Part shown: positions 1 through 5,787 of the stretch, piece after piece
Layout: each line of letters opens with the position of its first letter
Position numbering within the stretch: position 1 is the first letter of the stretch
NCBI GenBank assembly: GCA_021323155.1
Contig: JAJTCI010000109.1
Coordinates: 1 to 7,567, forward strand
Direction: 5' to 3'
Length of the DNA: 7,567 nt
From: Chitinophagaceae bacterium
Lineage (GTDB): Bacteria; Bacteroidota; Bacteroidia; Chitinophagales; Chitinophagaceae
Notes under the pieces: generated by a model
The model's database searches: none
Told to the model about the DNA's origin: nothing
What the model saw: the letters and a program-made list of their open reading frames with translations, nothing else
Made by a program: the position numbers and the translations under genes

Positions 1-90
1 CGAATAACGGCTGGCTTTCCAGGCCATGAATACGGTGAAAAGGGTGGCAGCAACAAAGAGGGCGCTGACGTAAAGGGGTTGTGCTTGCAT
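1..90 (-). CDS. N-terminus of a small membrane protein (partial)
   Basis: An ATG at 90-88 on the minus strand opens a frame that stays open for 30 codons to the window edge, beginning MQAQPLYVSALFVAATLFTV. Residues 5-24 or so are strongly hydrophobic and are followed by KASRYS, as in an N-terminal membrane segment or an uncleaved signal anchor. No family can be named from so few residues. There is no Shine-Dalgarno sequence upstream; the nearest promoter-like string is TTGCTTTG (minus strand, 116-109), one mismatch from TAnnTTTG. The frame could be a chance ORF, but the composition and start fit a real gene. Confidence 0.55.
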   Translation of the reverse strand, partial: MQAQPLYVSALFVAATLFTVFMAWKASRYS

Positions 91-204
91 AACAGGTATT
101 TTATACTGCAAAGCAACTACCCGCCCGCCGGATAAATCTTGCCATTTGGCAGGAAATGACGGATGCCCTTCCCTGCCCACCCAACGGGTGAAAAAAGGAG
201 GACT

Positions 205-312
205 TTTCACGCAAAGACGCAAAGTGAGCAAAGGTTGTTGGTCAGGCGACCAACAACGGCGGGAAAGCCCGCCCGGCTGAACGCCGTTCGGACGGGGAGC
301 AAAGGCGCAAAA
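205..312. repeat. Hairpin-array element within a GCAAAG repeat tract
   Basis: GCAAAG recurs at 211, 219, 228 and 299, with GCAAAA at 307. Between the third and fourth copies lie three consecutive hairpins. The first is GTTGTTGGTC (234-243) with GACCAACAAC (248-257), a perfect 10-bp stem with loop AGGC. The second is GGCGGG (258-263) with CCCGCC (268-273), loop AAAG. The third is 272-282 with 286-296, an 11-position stem with one G.A mismatch, one G.T wobble and loop GCC; its two outermost bases overlap the second stem. The nonamer GAGCAAAGG occurs at 226-234 and again at 297-305, directly bracketing the hairpins. The block lies just downstream of the Crp-like gene (minus strand). It resembles a small palindromic interspersed repeat. 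No T-tract follows on either strand, so a classical terminator is unlikely. Confidence 0.6.
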
Positions 313-340
313 TGGGTGGATTACTTCCTTAGAAGCCTAT

Positions 341-928
341 CTATTGCTTAGTAAACTCCTTTCTTATCCTGCTCAACGAAGTATCCGTGATGCCGAGGTA
401 AGACGCAATATGCTTCAGTGGTACATGTTGGAAGACTTCCGGCGCGGAAGTCAGCAGGTTCTTGTAACGCTGTTCGGCGGTATCATGAAGGCCGGATAGC
501 ATTCTTTGTTTAAGGCCGGCATAAGCATTCACCAGCAGGCTTCTTCCGAACTCACGGAATTCAGGCAGGCTGTGAAACGCATCCTGCAACCCGGCGAAGT
601 TGATGCAAAGCGTACTGCAGTCAGTAGCGGCCTGGATGTTCTCGCGCGCAGGAACGTGTTTAAAGAAGGAGTATACTTCAAAGACCACGTTGCCCGCGGG
701 GTAAAGGCCAGTCGTGACTTCATGCCCTTGCAGGTCGATGGTCCAGGCGCGCATAAAACCGCTGCAGAGAAAATGGTAGTCGGTGCACTGCATCCCTTCC
801 TTCAGCACCAGGTCGCCTTTCCGGAAAGCCCGTTCAGCAAAACGTTCCGCGATGGCGCAGGCATTGGCTTCCGGCATGGAGAAATGCGAGCGGATAAATT
901 GAACCAGCAGGTCTTGTGGCGAGGGCAT
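341..928 (-). CDS. Crp/Fnr-family transcriptional regulator
   Basis: This is a 195-residue cytoplasmic DNA-binding regulator. Residues about 10-130 form a cyclic-nucleotide-binding-type beta-roll (KGDLVLKEG near 37-45, GFMRAW near 57-62, FEVYSFF near 83-89). A long linking helix follows (LPEFREFGRSLLVNAYAGLK, 121-140). The C-terminal helix-turn-helix has its recognition helix around LGITDTSLSRIRKEF (178-192). The short C-terminus and the wording LPEFREFGRS...SYLGITDTSLSRIRK are typical of Bacteroidota Crp/Fnr paralogs. The cAMP-contact motif of E. coli CRP and an Fnr-type cysteine cluster are not visible, so the ligand is unknown. The chosen start is ATG at 928-926. An upstream in-frame TTG at 955-953 would give 204 residues but lies inside a perfect inverted repeat and is less plausible. 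The gene is divergent from the secreted-protein gene and shares a dyad-rich regulatory region with it; autoregulation is an inference. Confidence 0.9.
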   Translation of the reverse strand: MPSPQDLLVQFIRSHFSMPEANACAIAERFAERAFRKGDLVLKEGMQCTDYHFLCSGFMRAWTIDLQGHEVTTGLYPAGNVVFEVYSFFKHVPARENIQAATDCSTLCINFAGLQDAFHSLPEFREFGRSLLVNAYAGLKQRMLSGLHDTAEQRYKNLLTSAPEVFQHVPLKHIASYLGITDTSLSRIRKEFTKQ

Positions 929-942
929 ATGCAAGTTTACTG

Positions 943-974
943 AATTCGTCGACAATTTCCTTTGTCGACGAATT
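943..974. promoter_or_regulatory. Perfect 13-bp inverted repeat, putative operator (dyad 1)
   Basis: AATTCGTCGACAA (943-955) is the exact reverse complement of TTGTCGACGAATT (962-974), with a 6-base spacer. Each arm also contains the self-complementary GTCGAC. It lies 15 bases upstream of the Crp-like start codon and about 100 bases upstream of the divergent secreted-protein gene. No T-tract follows and it sits between gene starts, so an operator is more likely than a terminator. Its function is inferred. Confidence 0.6.
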
Positions 975-988
975 GCAGCCGACTGGCT

Positions 989-1010
989 TCGACAAAACAG
1001 CGCCTGTCGA
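989..1010. promoter_or_regulatory. TCGACA-N10-TGTCGA inverted repeat, putative operator (dyad 2)
   Basis: TCGACA (989-994) and TGTCGA (1005-1010) are perfect complements and match the core half-sites of the dyad at 943-974, there TCGACA at 949-954 and TGTCGA at 963-968. The two dyad centres lie 41 bp apart, about four helical turns, as expected for cooperative binding on one face of DNA. The spacers differ (8 versus 10 bases between hexamers), which weakens the case for identical sites. Confidence 0.45.
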
Positions 1011-1040
1011 TTACCGCTATCCCTGCCCCGCCCGTCATGC

Positions 1041-1048
1041 TAGTTTTA
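1041..1048 (+). promoter_or_regulatory. Possible -7 element for the secreted-protein gene
   Basis: TAGTTTTA matches the Bacteroidota -7 consensus TAnnTTTG at all but the last position and lies 23 bases before the ATG at 1072. No clear TTTG is present near -33. If it is used, dyads 1 and 2 would be centred roughly 95 and 55 bases upstream of transcription start, a typical activator position. Confidence 0.3.
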
Positions 1049-1071
1049 CACCGAACAACAAAAACACTATT

Positions 1072-1407
1072 ATGAAAATCATCATCACGTGCCTTGCTGC
1101 CCTCTTCCTGTTGACCAATGGTAGCGCGTTTGCGCAGCAGGTGGCAGACAGCAGCCGGGACAAAGCACCGGAGAAAGGCTTCTGGGTGACCGAGGCGGAG
1201 AAAAACCCCGCGAAGTACACTTTGTATTTCTACAACAACCAAAACGTATTGGTATATAAAGAGGAGATCGGCCAGAAGCTGAATATCAAAAAGACCTGGG
1301 TGCGCAAACTGTTGAAAGAAGTATTGGAGCAATCGGTAGCCATCCATGAAAAGAAACTGGCGGAGAGTGAAAGGCAAACCGTCGCGGCCCGGATCGAAGG
1401 CCAGTAA
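1072..1407 (+). CDS. Small secreted protein of unknown function
   Basis: The protein has 111 residues. Residues 1-21 form a classic Sec signal peptide (MKIIITC, a hydrophobic core ALFLLTN, then SAFA), with likely signal peptidase I cleavage after AFA at 21. There is no lipobox, so it should be periplasmic or exported rather than a lipoprotein. The mature part of about 90 residues starts with a charged linker, then FWVTEAEKNPAKYTLYFYNN (38-56), which looks like beta strand, then a basic, probably helical tail (NIKKTWVRKLLKEVLEQSVAIHEKK). I recall similarly built small secreted proteins in Bacteroidota, but no characterised function. Only the ATG at 1072 gives a signal peptide; upstream in-frame codons back to 916 cross the dyads and encode nothing signal-like. 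It is divergent from the Crp-like regulator, which may control it. Confidence 0.8.
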   Translation: MKIIITCLAALFLLTNGSAFAQQVADSSRDKAPEKGFWVTEAEKNPAKYTLYFYNNQNVLVYKEEIGQKLNIKKTWVRKLLKEVLEQSVAIHEKKLAESERQTVAARIEGQ

Positions 1408-1450
1408 GATTTTTGCTAAGCATAATGCCCTGTCCTTTTCTAAGGCGGGG

Positions 1451-1489
1451 CTGTTTTGTCGACGAAAACAGGCTGTCCGGCGACGACAG
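1451..1489 (+). promoter_or_regulatory. Tandem small hairpins carrying a TTTGTCGACGAA motif
   Basis: CTGTTTT (1451-1457) pairs with AAAACAG (1465-1471) around loop GTCGACG. CTGTC (1473-1477) then pairs with GACAG (1485-1489). The 12-mer TTTGTCGACGAA at 1455-1466 is identical to 961-972 in dyad 1. CTGTTTTGTCGA at 1451-1462 is the exact reverse complement of 989-1000 in dyad 2. The site lies in the 131-base gap before the histidine kinase start. Two readings are possible: a further binding site for the same regulator, or a weak processing or attenuation structure between the genes. It has no terminal T-tract. Confidence 0.45.
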
Positions 1490-1538
1490 GAGAAAGGAGC
1501 AGGAAAAAACAGGAACAACTCACTATTTTAGCAAAGGC

Positions 1539-2681
1539 ATGCAGCAATACCCATTCATATTCTCAGCTGAAAGACGGTACCGTATCCGCCGTCATTTCGT
1601 TTTCTGGTTTTCCTGGTGGCTGTTCCAGGCCTTCCTGTATTCTTTCACGCCGGCATCACTTGACGCGGATTATTTTGACCGACTCCCCGTGTCAATGGTG
1701 GAATCACTCTTCTTCCTGGTGCCGCATGTCTTCCTGTCATACAGCCTGATGTATTACGTAGTACCCACCCTGATCCTGAAAGGAAGATACCTCCGGTCTG
1801 TTTTTACCGTATTGGGCCTGTTCCTGGTAACCGGTTCCATTTCTTCCCTGATCGGCATCTATATTACCGGTCCTTATAAAATGTCGCTGAACAAAGGATT
1901 TCCTATACCCATACATGTCCAGGAGATGCATTTCTTCCTCGGATTGCTGGCTGGATTGCGTGGTGCCATTACGATCGGGGGGCTTGCCGCTGCCATCAAA
2001 CTGATGAAACATCTTTATCAGAAAGATCAGCGCAACCTGCAGCTGGAGAAGGAAAATATTTCCTCGCAGCTGCTCTTGTTAAAGGCCCAGGTACATCCAC
2101 ATTTTTTATTCAATACGCTCAACAATATTTACGCATCTACTCAGGAAACATCCCCGCGCGCTGCCGGCATGATCATGAGCCTTTCTGAATTGTTGCGCCA
2201 TATCTTATATGAATGTGACAAGCCACTCGTGAGTCTTGAACAGGAATTGCAGATGCTGCGCCAGTACATTCACCTGGAAGAAGCGCGTTATGGCAATAGC
2301 CTGGATGTGGACATTGAGTTACCGTCGCAACCCACTTCGGACCTGTATATCGCGCCACTGCTGCTCCTGCCCTTTATCGAGAATTGTTTTAAACACGGCA
2401 CCAGCGGGGTGATCGAGCAACCCTGGATCAGCCTGCGGGTAGAAACGGAAGACAATGAACTCCGGATGAAGCTGGTGAACGGCAAAGCCCACGGCCATGA
2501 AAATATTGCACCGGGCATCGGGTTGCGTAACGTAAAGGAGCGCCTGCAGCTGTTGTACCCCGGCCGGCACAAGCTCCAGTACCATAGTGAACCGGAGGTG
2601 TTTATCGTCAACCTGAAGCTGCAGCTGGAAAGGGTGCGACTTTCAAAGAAAGAAAAACCGTCCACCACCGAGTATGCATGA
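1539..2681 (+). CDS. LytS/YehU-type sensor histidine kinase
   Basis: This is a 380-residue inner-membrane sensor kinase. Residues about 18-36, 53-76, 86-110 and 131-156 are hydrophobic and read as four membrane segments, with no large extracytoplasmic domain. A short helical linker (QKDQRNLQLEKENISSQLLLL, 161-181) leads to the His_kinase (PF06580) domain. Its QVHPHFLFNTLNN motif is at 184-196; by family precedent the phosphorylated histidine is H188. The N-box PFIENCFKHG (278-287) and G-box GIGLRNVKERL (326-336) of the ATPase domain are intact. Position 186 is H where many relatives have N. The start chosen is ATG at 1539, because the in-frame extension back to 1413 is polar and has no membrane or family character. 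The stop overlaps the start of the response regulator by 8 bp, so the two are almost certainly co-translated. The stimulus is unknown. Confidence 0.93.
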   Translation: MQQYPFIFSAERRYRIRRHFVFWFSWWLFQAFLYSFTPASLDADYFDRLPVSMVESLFFLVPHVFLSYSLMYYVVPTLILKGRYLRSVFTVLGLFLVTGSISSLIGIYITGPYKMSLNKGFPIPIHVQEMHFFLGLLAGLRGAITIGGLAAAIKLMKHLYQKDQRNLQLEKENISSQLLLLKAQVHPHFLFNTLNNIYASTQETSPRAAGMIMSLSELLRHILYECDKPLVSLEQELQMLRQYIHLEEARYGNSLDVDIELPSQPTSDLYIAPLLLLPFIENCFKHGTSGVIEQPWISLRVETEDNELRMKLVNGKAHGHENIAPGIGLRNVKERLQLLYPGRHKLQYHSEPEVFIVNLKLQLERVRLSKKEKPSTTEYA

Positions 2682-3393
2682 ACCGCTGCCCATACGCTGT
2701 ATCATCGTGGACGACGAACCGCATGCGCGGCAATTGCTGAGGCATGATATCAGTAAGCTGCCCCGGATGCAGCTGGAAGGTGAATGCGGCAATGCCATAG
2801 AGGCGTTGAGTATGTTGCAGAACAAAAAGATAGACCTGTTGTTCCTGGATATACACATGCCCCAGCTCAAAGGCACAGAATTGCTGAAGATCGTGGCGCA
2901 CCCGCCGAACGTGATCTTCACTACCGCGCACGCCGACTATGCGCTGGAAGGTTATGAGCTGAACGCGATCGATTACCTGTTGAAGCCGATCAAGTTCGAG
3001 CGCTTTCTTAAAGCGGTGAATAAACTATCACATGTACCGGCTAACGGGGTGCCTTCAGCCACTGGCCCGGAATCGCGCGACAAGGAACAATACATCTACC
3101 TGCGGTCAGAAAGGAAAATGGTGAAGGTGATGCTCAGCGATATCAATTATATCGAGAGCATGAAAGACTATGTGAAAGTATTCACGAATGCGGGAACTAT
3201 CATCACCAAGCAATCCATGGCGTCCATGGAAGCCATGCTGCCGGAAGACCGTTTTATCAGGGTACACCGGTCGTTCATCGTGTCAACAGGCAGCATCAGT
3301 TCTTATACCAACGAGATGATATTTGTCGCCCGCAACGAGATACCCATTGGAAAGTTGTTCCGCAATTCTGTGCTGGGATTTCTCACCCGGTGA
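2674..3393 (+). CDS. LytTR-family response regulator
   Basis: This is a 239-residue DNA-binding response regulator, partner of the kinase just upstream. The receiver domain spans about 7-118. Acidic pocket residues D13-D14 lie in IIVDDEPHA, the phosphoacceptor is D59 in LFLDIHMP, the conserved threonine is in FTTAHADYAL (82-91), and K104 is in YLLKPIKFE. A variable linker (119-138) leads to a LytTR DNA-binding domain (about 139-237) with IYLRSERKMVKV, INYIESMKDYVKVF, RFIRVHRSFIVS and IPIGKLFRNSV. All catalytic residues are present. LytTR proteins usually bind pairs of short direct repeats; the target cannot be read here. The ATG at 2674 overlaps the kinase stop and lacks a Shine-Dalgarno sequence, consistent with translational coupling. 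Confidence 0.95.
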   Translation: MHEPLPIRCIIVDDEPHARQLLRHDISKLPRMQLEGECGNAIEALSMLQNKKIDLLFLDIHMPQLKGTELLKIVAHPPNVIFTTAHADYALEGYELNAIDYLLKPIKFERFLKAVNKLSHVPANGVPSATGPESRDKEQYIYLRSERKMVKVMLSDINYIESMKDYVKVFTNAGTIITKQSMASMEAMLPEDRFIRVHRSFIVSTGSISSYTNEMIFVARNEIPIGKLFRNSVLGFLTR

Positions 3394-3416
3394 TAACTGC
3401 AGCGCAACCCCGCCCT

Positions 3417-4526
3417 TCACGTGATCCGTGACTCCCCTATCGCGCTGAGTATATTCTCCAGTCCTTGTTTAAGTTTACCAGAGGTCTCCCAACCGAAGCC
3501 GATGCGCATATAACGCGGGCCTTCTTCAAACCAATGGCCGGCGCCCACATAGGTCTTGTACTTCTTTAGCAGGATCTCGTAGAAGCGCGGCATATCCACA
3601 TGTGTTCCCGCTTTTATCCTGGGGAAACAAACGCAGCCGCCCTGCGGTGTGACCCATTCCAGCAACTGCTGACCTTGTATGAATTCACGCACCAGTGCAA
3701 AATGGTCGAGGAGTTTTTGTTTAACGGGTGCAAACAAGCGTTCCTTATTTTCAAGGTATTGGCAGGCAATCTCTTCGTCCGTAACGGAATTCGTGATAAT
3801 GATCTGTTCCTTGGCCGCGAGAAAGGTTTCCATCAACCGCGCATTCTTACATGCGATCCAGCCAATGCGGATGCCCGGCAGGCCATAGGCCTTGGACATC
3901 GAACTAATACTGATCACTTTTTCGGATAAGGACGCCGCTACGGGCAGGCGGGAGGTGAAACTCATTTCACGGTAGGTCTCATCCATCAACAAATAACAGT
4001 TGTTCCGCTCTATGATATGGATGATCTCTTTTAGCCGTGCCTCGTCGATGAGCACACCGGTGGGATTGTGCGGGTAAGTGAGGCTTACGAGTTTTGTCTG
4101 TGGTGTGATGAGCCGTTCTAATTCTTTTATATCAAGTTCAAACGCGTCTTCGAAACGCAGCGGGAGAAAAGAGATCGACGCGCCGATAGCACGAGGTGTT
4201 TCGATATTGGTGGCATAGTTGGGTTTCATTACAACCAGGTGGTCATTCTTTTCCAGTATTGATGTAGCCACGATGAATAAAGCCGCGGCGGCGCCCGGGG
4301 TGACCAGTATTTGCACGGGTGACAGTGCTGCGGCGTCGGCTACCAGTTCCCGCAAACGCAGTTTTCCCAGGTGATCGCCGTAATGCAAAACCAGATCGCC
4401 CAGCTGGATATCCAGGTCGCCCAGCTTCTGGTCGGCAAAAGCACTTTCGGATAGGTTGCACTCGATGTGTTCATAGCCGATCCATTCGGGTGCTTCGATC
4501 TCTATGGGCATGCGGCGGTATTGCAT
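3417..4526 (-). CDS. Class I/II PLP-dependent aminotransferase
   Basis: This is a 369-residue cytoplasmic fold-type I enzyme using pyridoxal phosphate. The cofactor lysine is probably K212 in ISSMSKAYGLPGIRIGW (207-223). Other family marks are TPGAAAALF (76-84) for phosphate binding, YPHNPTG (151-157) with N154, MDETYRE (181-187) with D182 and Y185, R220, and the substrate-carboxylate arginine R341 in YMRIGFGW. The length is slightly short of the usual 390-400. The N-terminus (IEIEAPEWIGYEHIECNLSE) is not that of classical aspartate aminotransferase. The donor and acceptor cannot be assigned, and no amino-acid or secondary-metabolite pathway genes are adjacent. The ATG at 4526 is chosen; an in-frame ATG five codons later is possible. 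The gene converges on the response regulator with 23 bp between stops and looks monocistronic. Confidence 0.92.
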   Translation of the reverse strand: MQYRRMPIEIEAPEWIGYEHIECNLSESAFADQKLGDLDIQLGDLVLHYGDHLGKLRLRELVADAAALSPVQILVTPGAAAALFIVATSILEKNDHLVVMKPNYATNIETPRAIGASISFLPLRFEDAFELDIKELERLITPQTKLVSLTYPHNPTGVLIDEARLKEIIHIIERNNCYLLMDETYREMSFTSRLPVAASLSEKVISISSMSKAYGLPGIRIGWIACKNARLMETFLAAKEQIIITNSVTDEEIACQYLENKERLFAPVKQKLLDHFALVREFIQGQQLLEWVTPQGGCVCFPRIKAGTHVDMPRFYEILLKKYKTYVGAGHWFEEGPRYMRIGFGWETSGKLKQGLENILSAIGESRIT

Positions 4527-4545
4527 GATCCAGATGGGTTTGGAT

Positions 4546-4577
4546 TAAAGATAGTTGCATCAACTTCTAAATACAAA
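4546..4577 (-). promoter_or_regulatory. Bacteroidota-type promoter for the aminotransferase gene
   Basis: On the minus strand TTTG (4577-4574) is followed after 20 bases by TATCTTTA (4553-4546). This matches the -33 TTTG and -7 TAnnTTTG pattern, with one mismatch in the last base of the -7 box and suitable spacing. Transcription would begin near 4540, leaving a leader of roughly 14 bases before the ATG at 4526, which would leave little room for a Shine-Dalgarno sequence. Confidence 0.6.
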
Positions 4578-4868
4578 TAACAGCCCCGGAAGCCTTGGCA
4601 ATGCTAACAAATAGTGGCACGCGGGAATAAAACCCTATTACAATCACTTTAACATAAAATCACGGACCAGCAGCAGGTGCTGCCACAAAGCATAAACATA
4701 TACAAGACAGTTTCCTGCATATGGCATCCCGTTCGTTATAGAAACATTAAACCAAAAGGTAACATTACATGGCATGTTTGCGAAGCGGCAATACAAATTA
4801 CTGGGTAACAGATCATAGGAGAAGGCGGCTGTAGAAGCGACAATATCAGTGTGTAAAAGCATGCTCAT
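4578..4868. other. AT-rich intergenic stretch with no recognisable gene
   Basis: This lies between two divergent promoters. It holds no RNA gene or coding region that I can support. A small hairpin GCAGC-AGGT-GCTGC is at 4670-4683. TGTGTAA at 4850-4856 pairs with TTACACA at 4882-4888 across 25 bases, reaching into the promoter of the L,D-transpeptidase. An 83-codon minus-strand open frame spans most of it but looks non-coding. Confidence 0.5.
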
Positions 4869-4904
4869 TTTGACATATCTCTTACACATTATCACCTATT
4901 TTTG
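4869..4904 (+). promoter_or_regulatory. Bacteroidota-type promoter for the L,D-transpeptidase gene
   Basis: TATTTTTG at 4897-4904 is a perfect TAnnTTTG -7 element. TTTG at 4869-4872 is a candidate -33 element, but the 24-base spacer is a little longer than usual. Transcription would begin near 4911, giving a leader of about 45 bases to the ATG at 4957. Confidence 0.55.
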
Positions 4905-4956
4905 GTAAGCCATTGCAGCAAATCACGTTATTATATATTCAATAGAACAATATCCT

Positions 4957-5703
4957 ATGAAGAAATTTAGTCTCGGAATTATCGCTACCCTTATTGCAGC
5001 TGTACTTCTTATCCCCGCGCTCACTAAAGCCAGGAAAGTAACTGCCAGCATCGGCAACGTGACACTTAGTTCAGAGCCTAATAAAGACACGGTTTCTAAT
5101 AACACCTATGCTGCCTTATATGATTCGCTTAAGCTTGATCAGAAAGGTTTGAGCAGGCAGGCTTTCGAACTCGCGCTTGCCGGGTATAATAAACTGAGTG
5201 CATCGGGTAAGATCAAGAACAATAAGCTGAGCATCGTTGACTTCAGCCAGGCGAGCAATAAGAACCGTCTTTATATCATCGACGTGGAAAAGAAAAAGCT
5301 GTTATTTAATACACTGGTTGCGCATGGTAAGAACAGTGGTGAAGCCATGGCGAAGAAGTTCTCTAATACCAACGAGTCGCTGCAAAGCAGCCTTGGTTTC
5401 TATGTAACCGCTGAAAAATACCAGGGTAAGCATGGCCTGTCGTTAAGACTGGATGGTATGGAGAAGTCCAACAGCAATGCCCGCCAGAGAGCAGTAGTAA
5501 TGCATGGCGCCGGTTATGTGAACGAGAGCCTTGCCAAGTCAAGAGGTTTTATCGGGAGAAGCTGGGGATGTCCTGCAGTGAACCCGGAGCTGAACGAGCC
5601 CATCATCAACGCAATCGGTAACGGATCATGTTTGTTCATTTACAGCCCGCAGGAAGACTACCTTGCACAGTCTAGTTTTGCGAAGGCGGTAAATACGAAA
5701 TAA
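4957..5703 (+). CDS. Membrane-anchored or exported L,D-transpeptidase (YkuD_2 type)
   Basis: This 248-residue envelope protein belongs to the murein L,D-transpeptidase catalytic-domain family. Enzymes with this fold use an active-site cysteine to form 3-3 peptide crosslinks or attach proteins to peptidoglycan; this subgroup is less studied. Residues 4-22 form an N-terminal hydrophobic segment, and it is unclear whether it is cleaved. The catalytic region has VAHGKNSGE (121-129), FSNTNES...SSLGFYVT (135-151), KHGLSLRLDG (158-167), VVMHGAGYV (180-188) with H183, and GRSWGCPAV (200-208) with C205. H183 and C205 are the expected catalytic pair. The length fits the family and no key residue is missing. 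No Shine-Dalgarno sequence precedes the ATG. The gene has its own promoter and a strong terminator, so it is probably monocistronic. Confidence 0.92.
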   Translation: MKKFSLGIIATLIAAVLLIPALTKARKVTASIGNVTLSSEPNKDTVSNNTYAALYDSLKLDQKGLSRQAFELALAGYNKLSASGKIKNNKLSIVDFSQASNKNRLYIIDVEKKKLLFNTLVAHGKNSGEAMAKKFSNTNESLQSSLGFYVTAEKYQGKHGLSLRLDGMEKSNSNARQRAVVMHGAGYVNESLAKSRGFIGRSWGCPAVNPELNEPIINAIGNGSCLFIYSPQEDYLAQSSFAKAVNTK

Positions 5704-5721
5704 TTAACCCCCCAATCTTGT

Positions 5722-5751
5722 AAAGCCTCCCGTTGCCGGGAGGCTTTTTTT
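5722..5751 (+). terminator. Rho-independent terminator after the L,D-transpeptidase gene
   Basis: AAAGCCTCCCG (5722-5732) pairs perfectly with CGGGAGGCTTT (5737-5747) around loop TTGC. Seven T residues follow the GC-rich stem (5745-5751). It lies 18 bases after the stop codon and separates this gene from the oxidoreductase operon. Confidence 0.95.
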
Positions 5752-5787
5752 GACCGCAAATTTCCCACATGTGTTAACTACGCCATG

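Noticed and set aside
178..197. CACCC-AAC-GGGTG followed by AAAAAAGG as a terminator
   Set aside because: The stem is only 5 bp and it is followed by A residues on the plus strand. On the minus strand the T run comes before the stem rather than after it.
211..312. GCAAAG repeats as a possible CRISPR array
   Set aside because: The units are only 6-8 bases, not separated by unique spacers of constant length, and no cas-like gene is present.
163..351. A 62-codon plus-strand open frame across the hairpin block
   Set aside because: It reads through the palindromes and repeats, is rich in Arg, Lys and Thr without domain character, and ends inside the regulator gene.
506..943. A 145-codon plus-strand open frame antisense to the Crp-like gene
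   Set aside because: It is the mirror of a well-recognised regulator gene, has no family features, and runs into the inverted repeat.
943..974. The 13-bp inverted repeat as a bidirectional terminator
   Set aside because: It lies between the starts of divergent genes and has no T-tract on either side.
1413..1538. N-terminal extension of the histidine kinase
   Set aside because: The extra 42 residues are polar and unlike the family, and they would be encoded by the small tandem hairpins. The ATG at 1539 sits just before the first membrane segment.
3394..3431. TCACG/CGTGA repeat at the convergent stops as a terminator
   Set aside because: The stem is only 5 bp and has no T-tract on either strand. 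How the two convergent transcripts end is not visible.
4644..4895. An 83-codon open frame on the minus strand in the large intergenic gap
   Set aside because: Its composition is rich in Cys, Met, Phe and Tyr with no domain or signal-peptide pattern. Its start lies inside the transpeptidase promoter region and nothing resembling a promoter precedes it.
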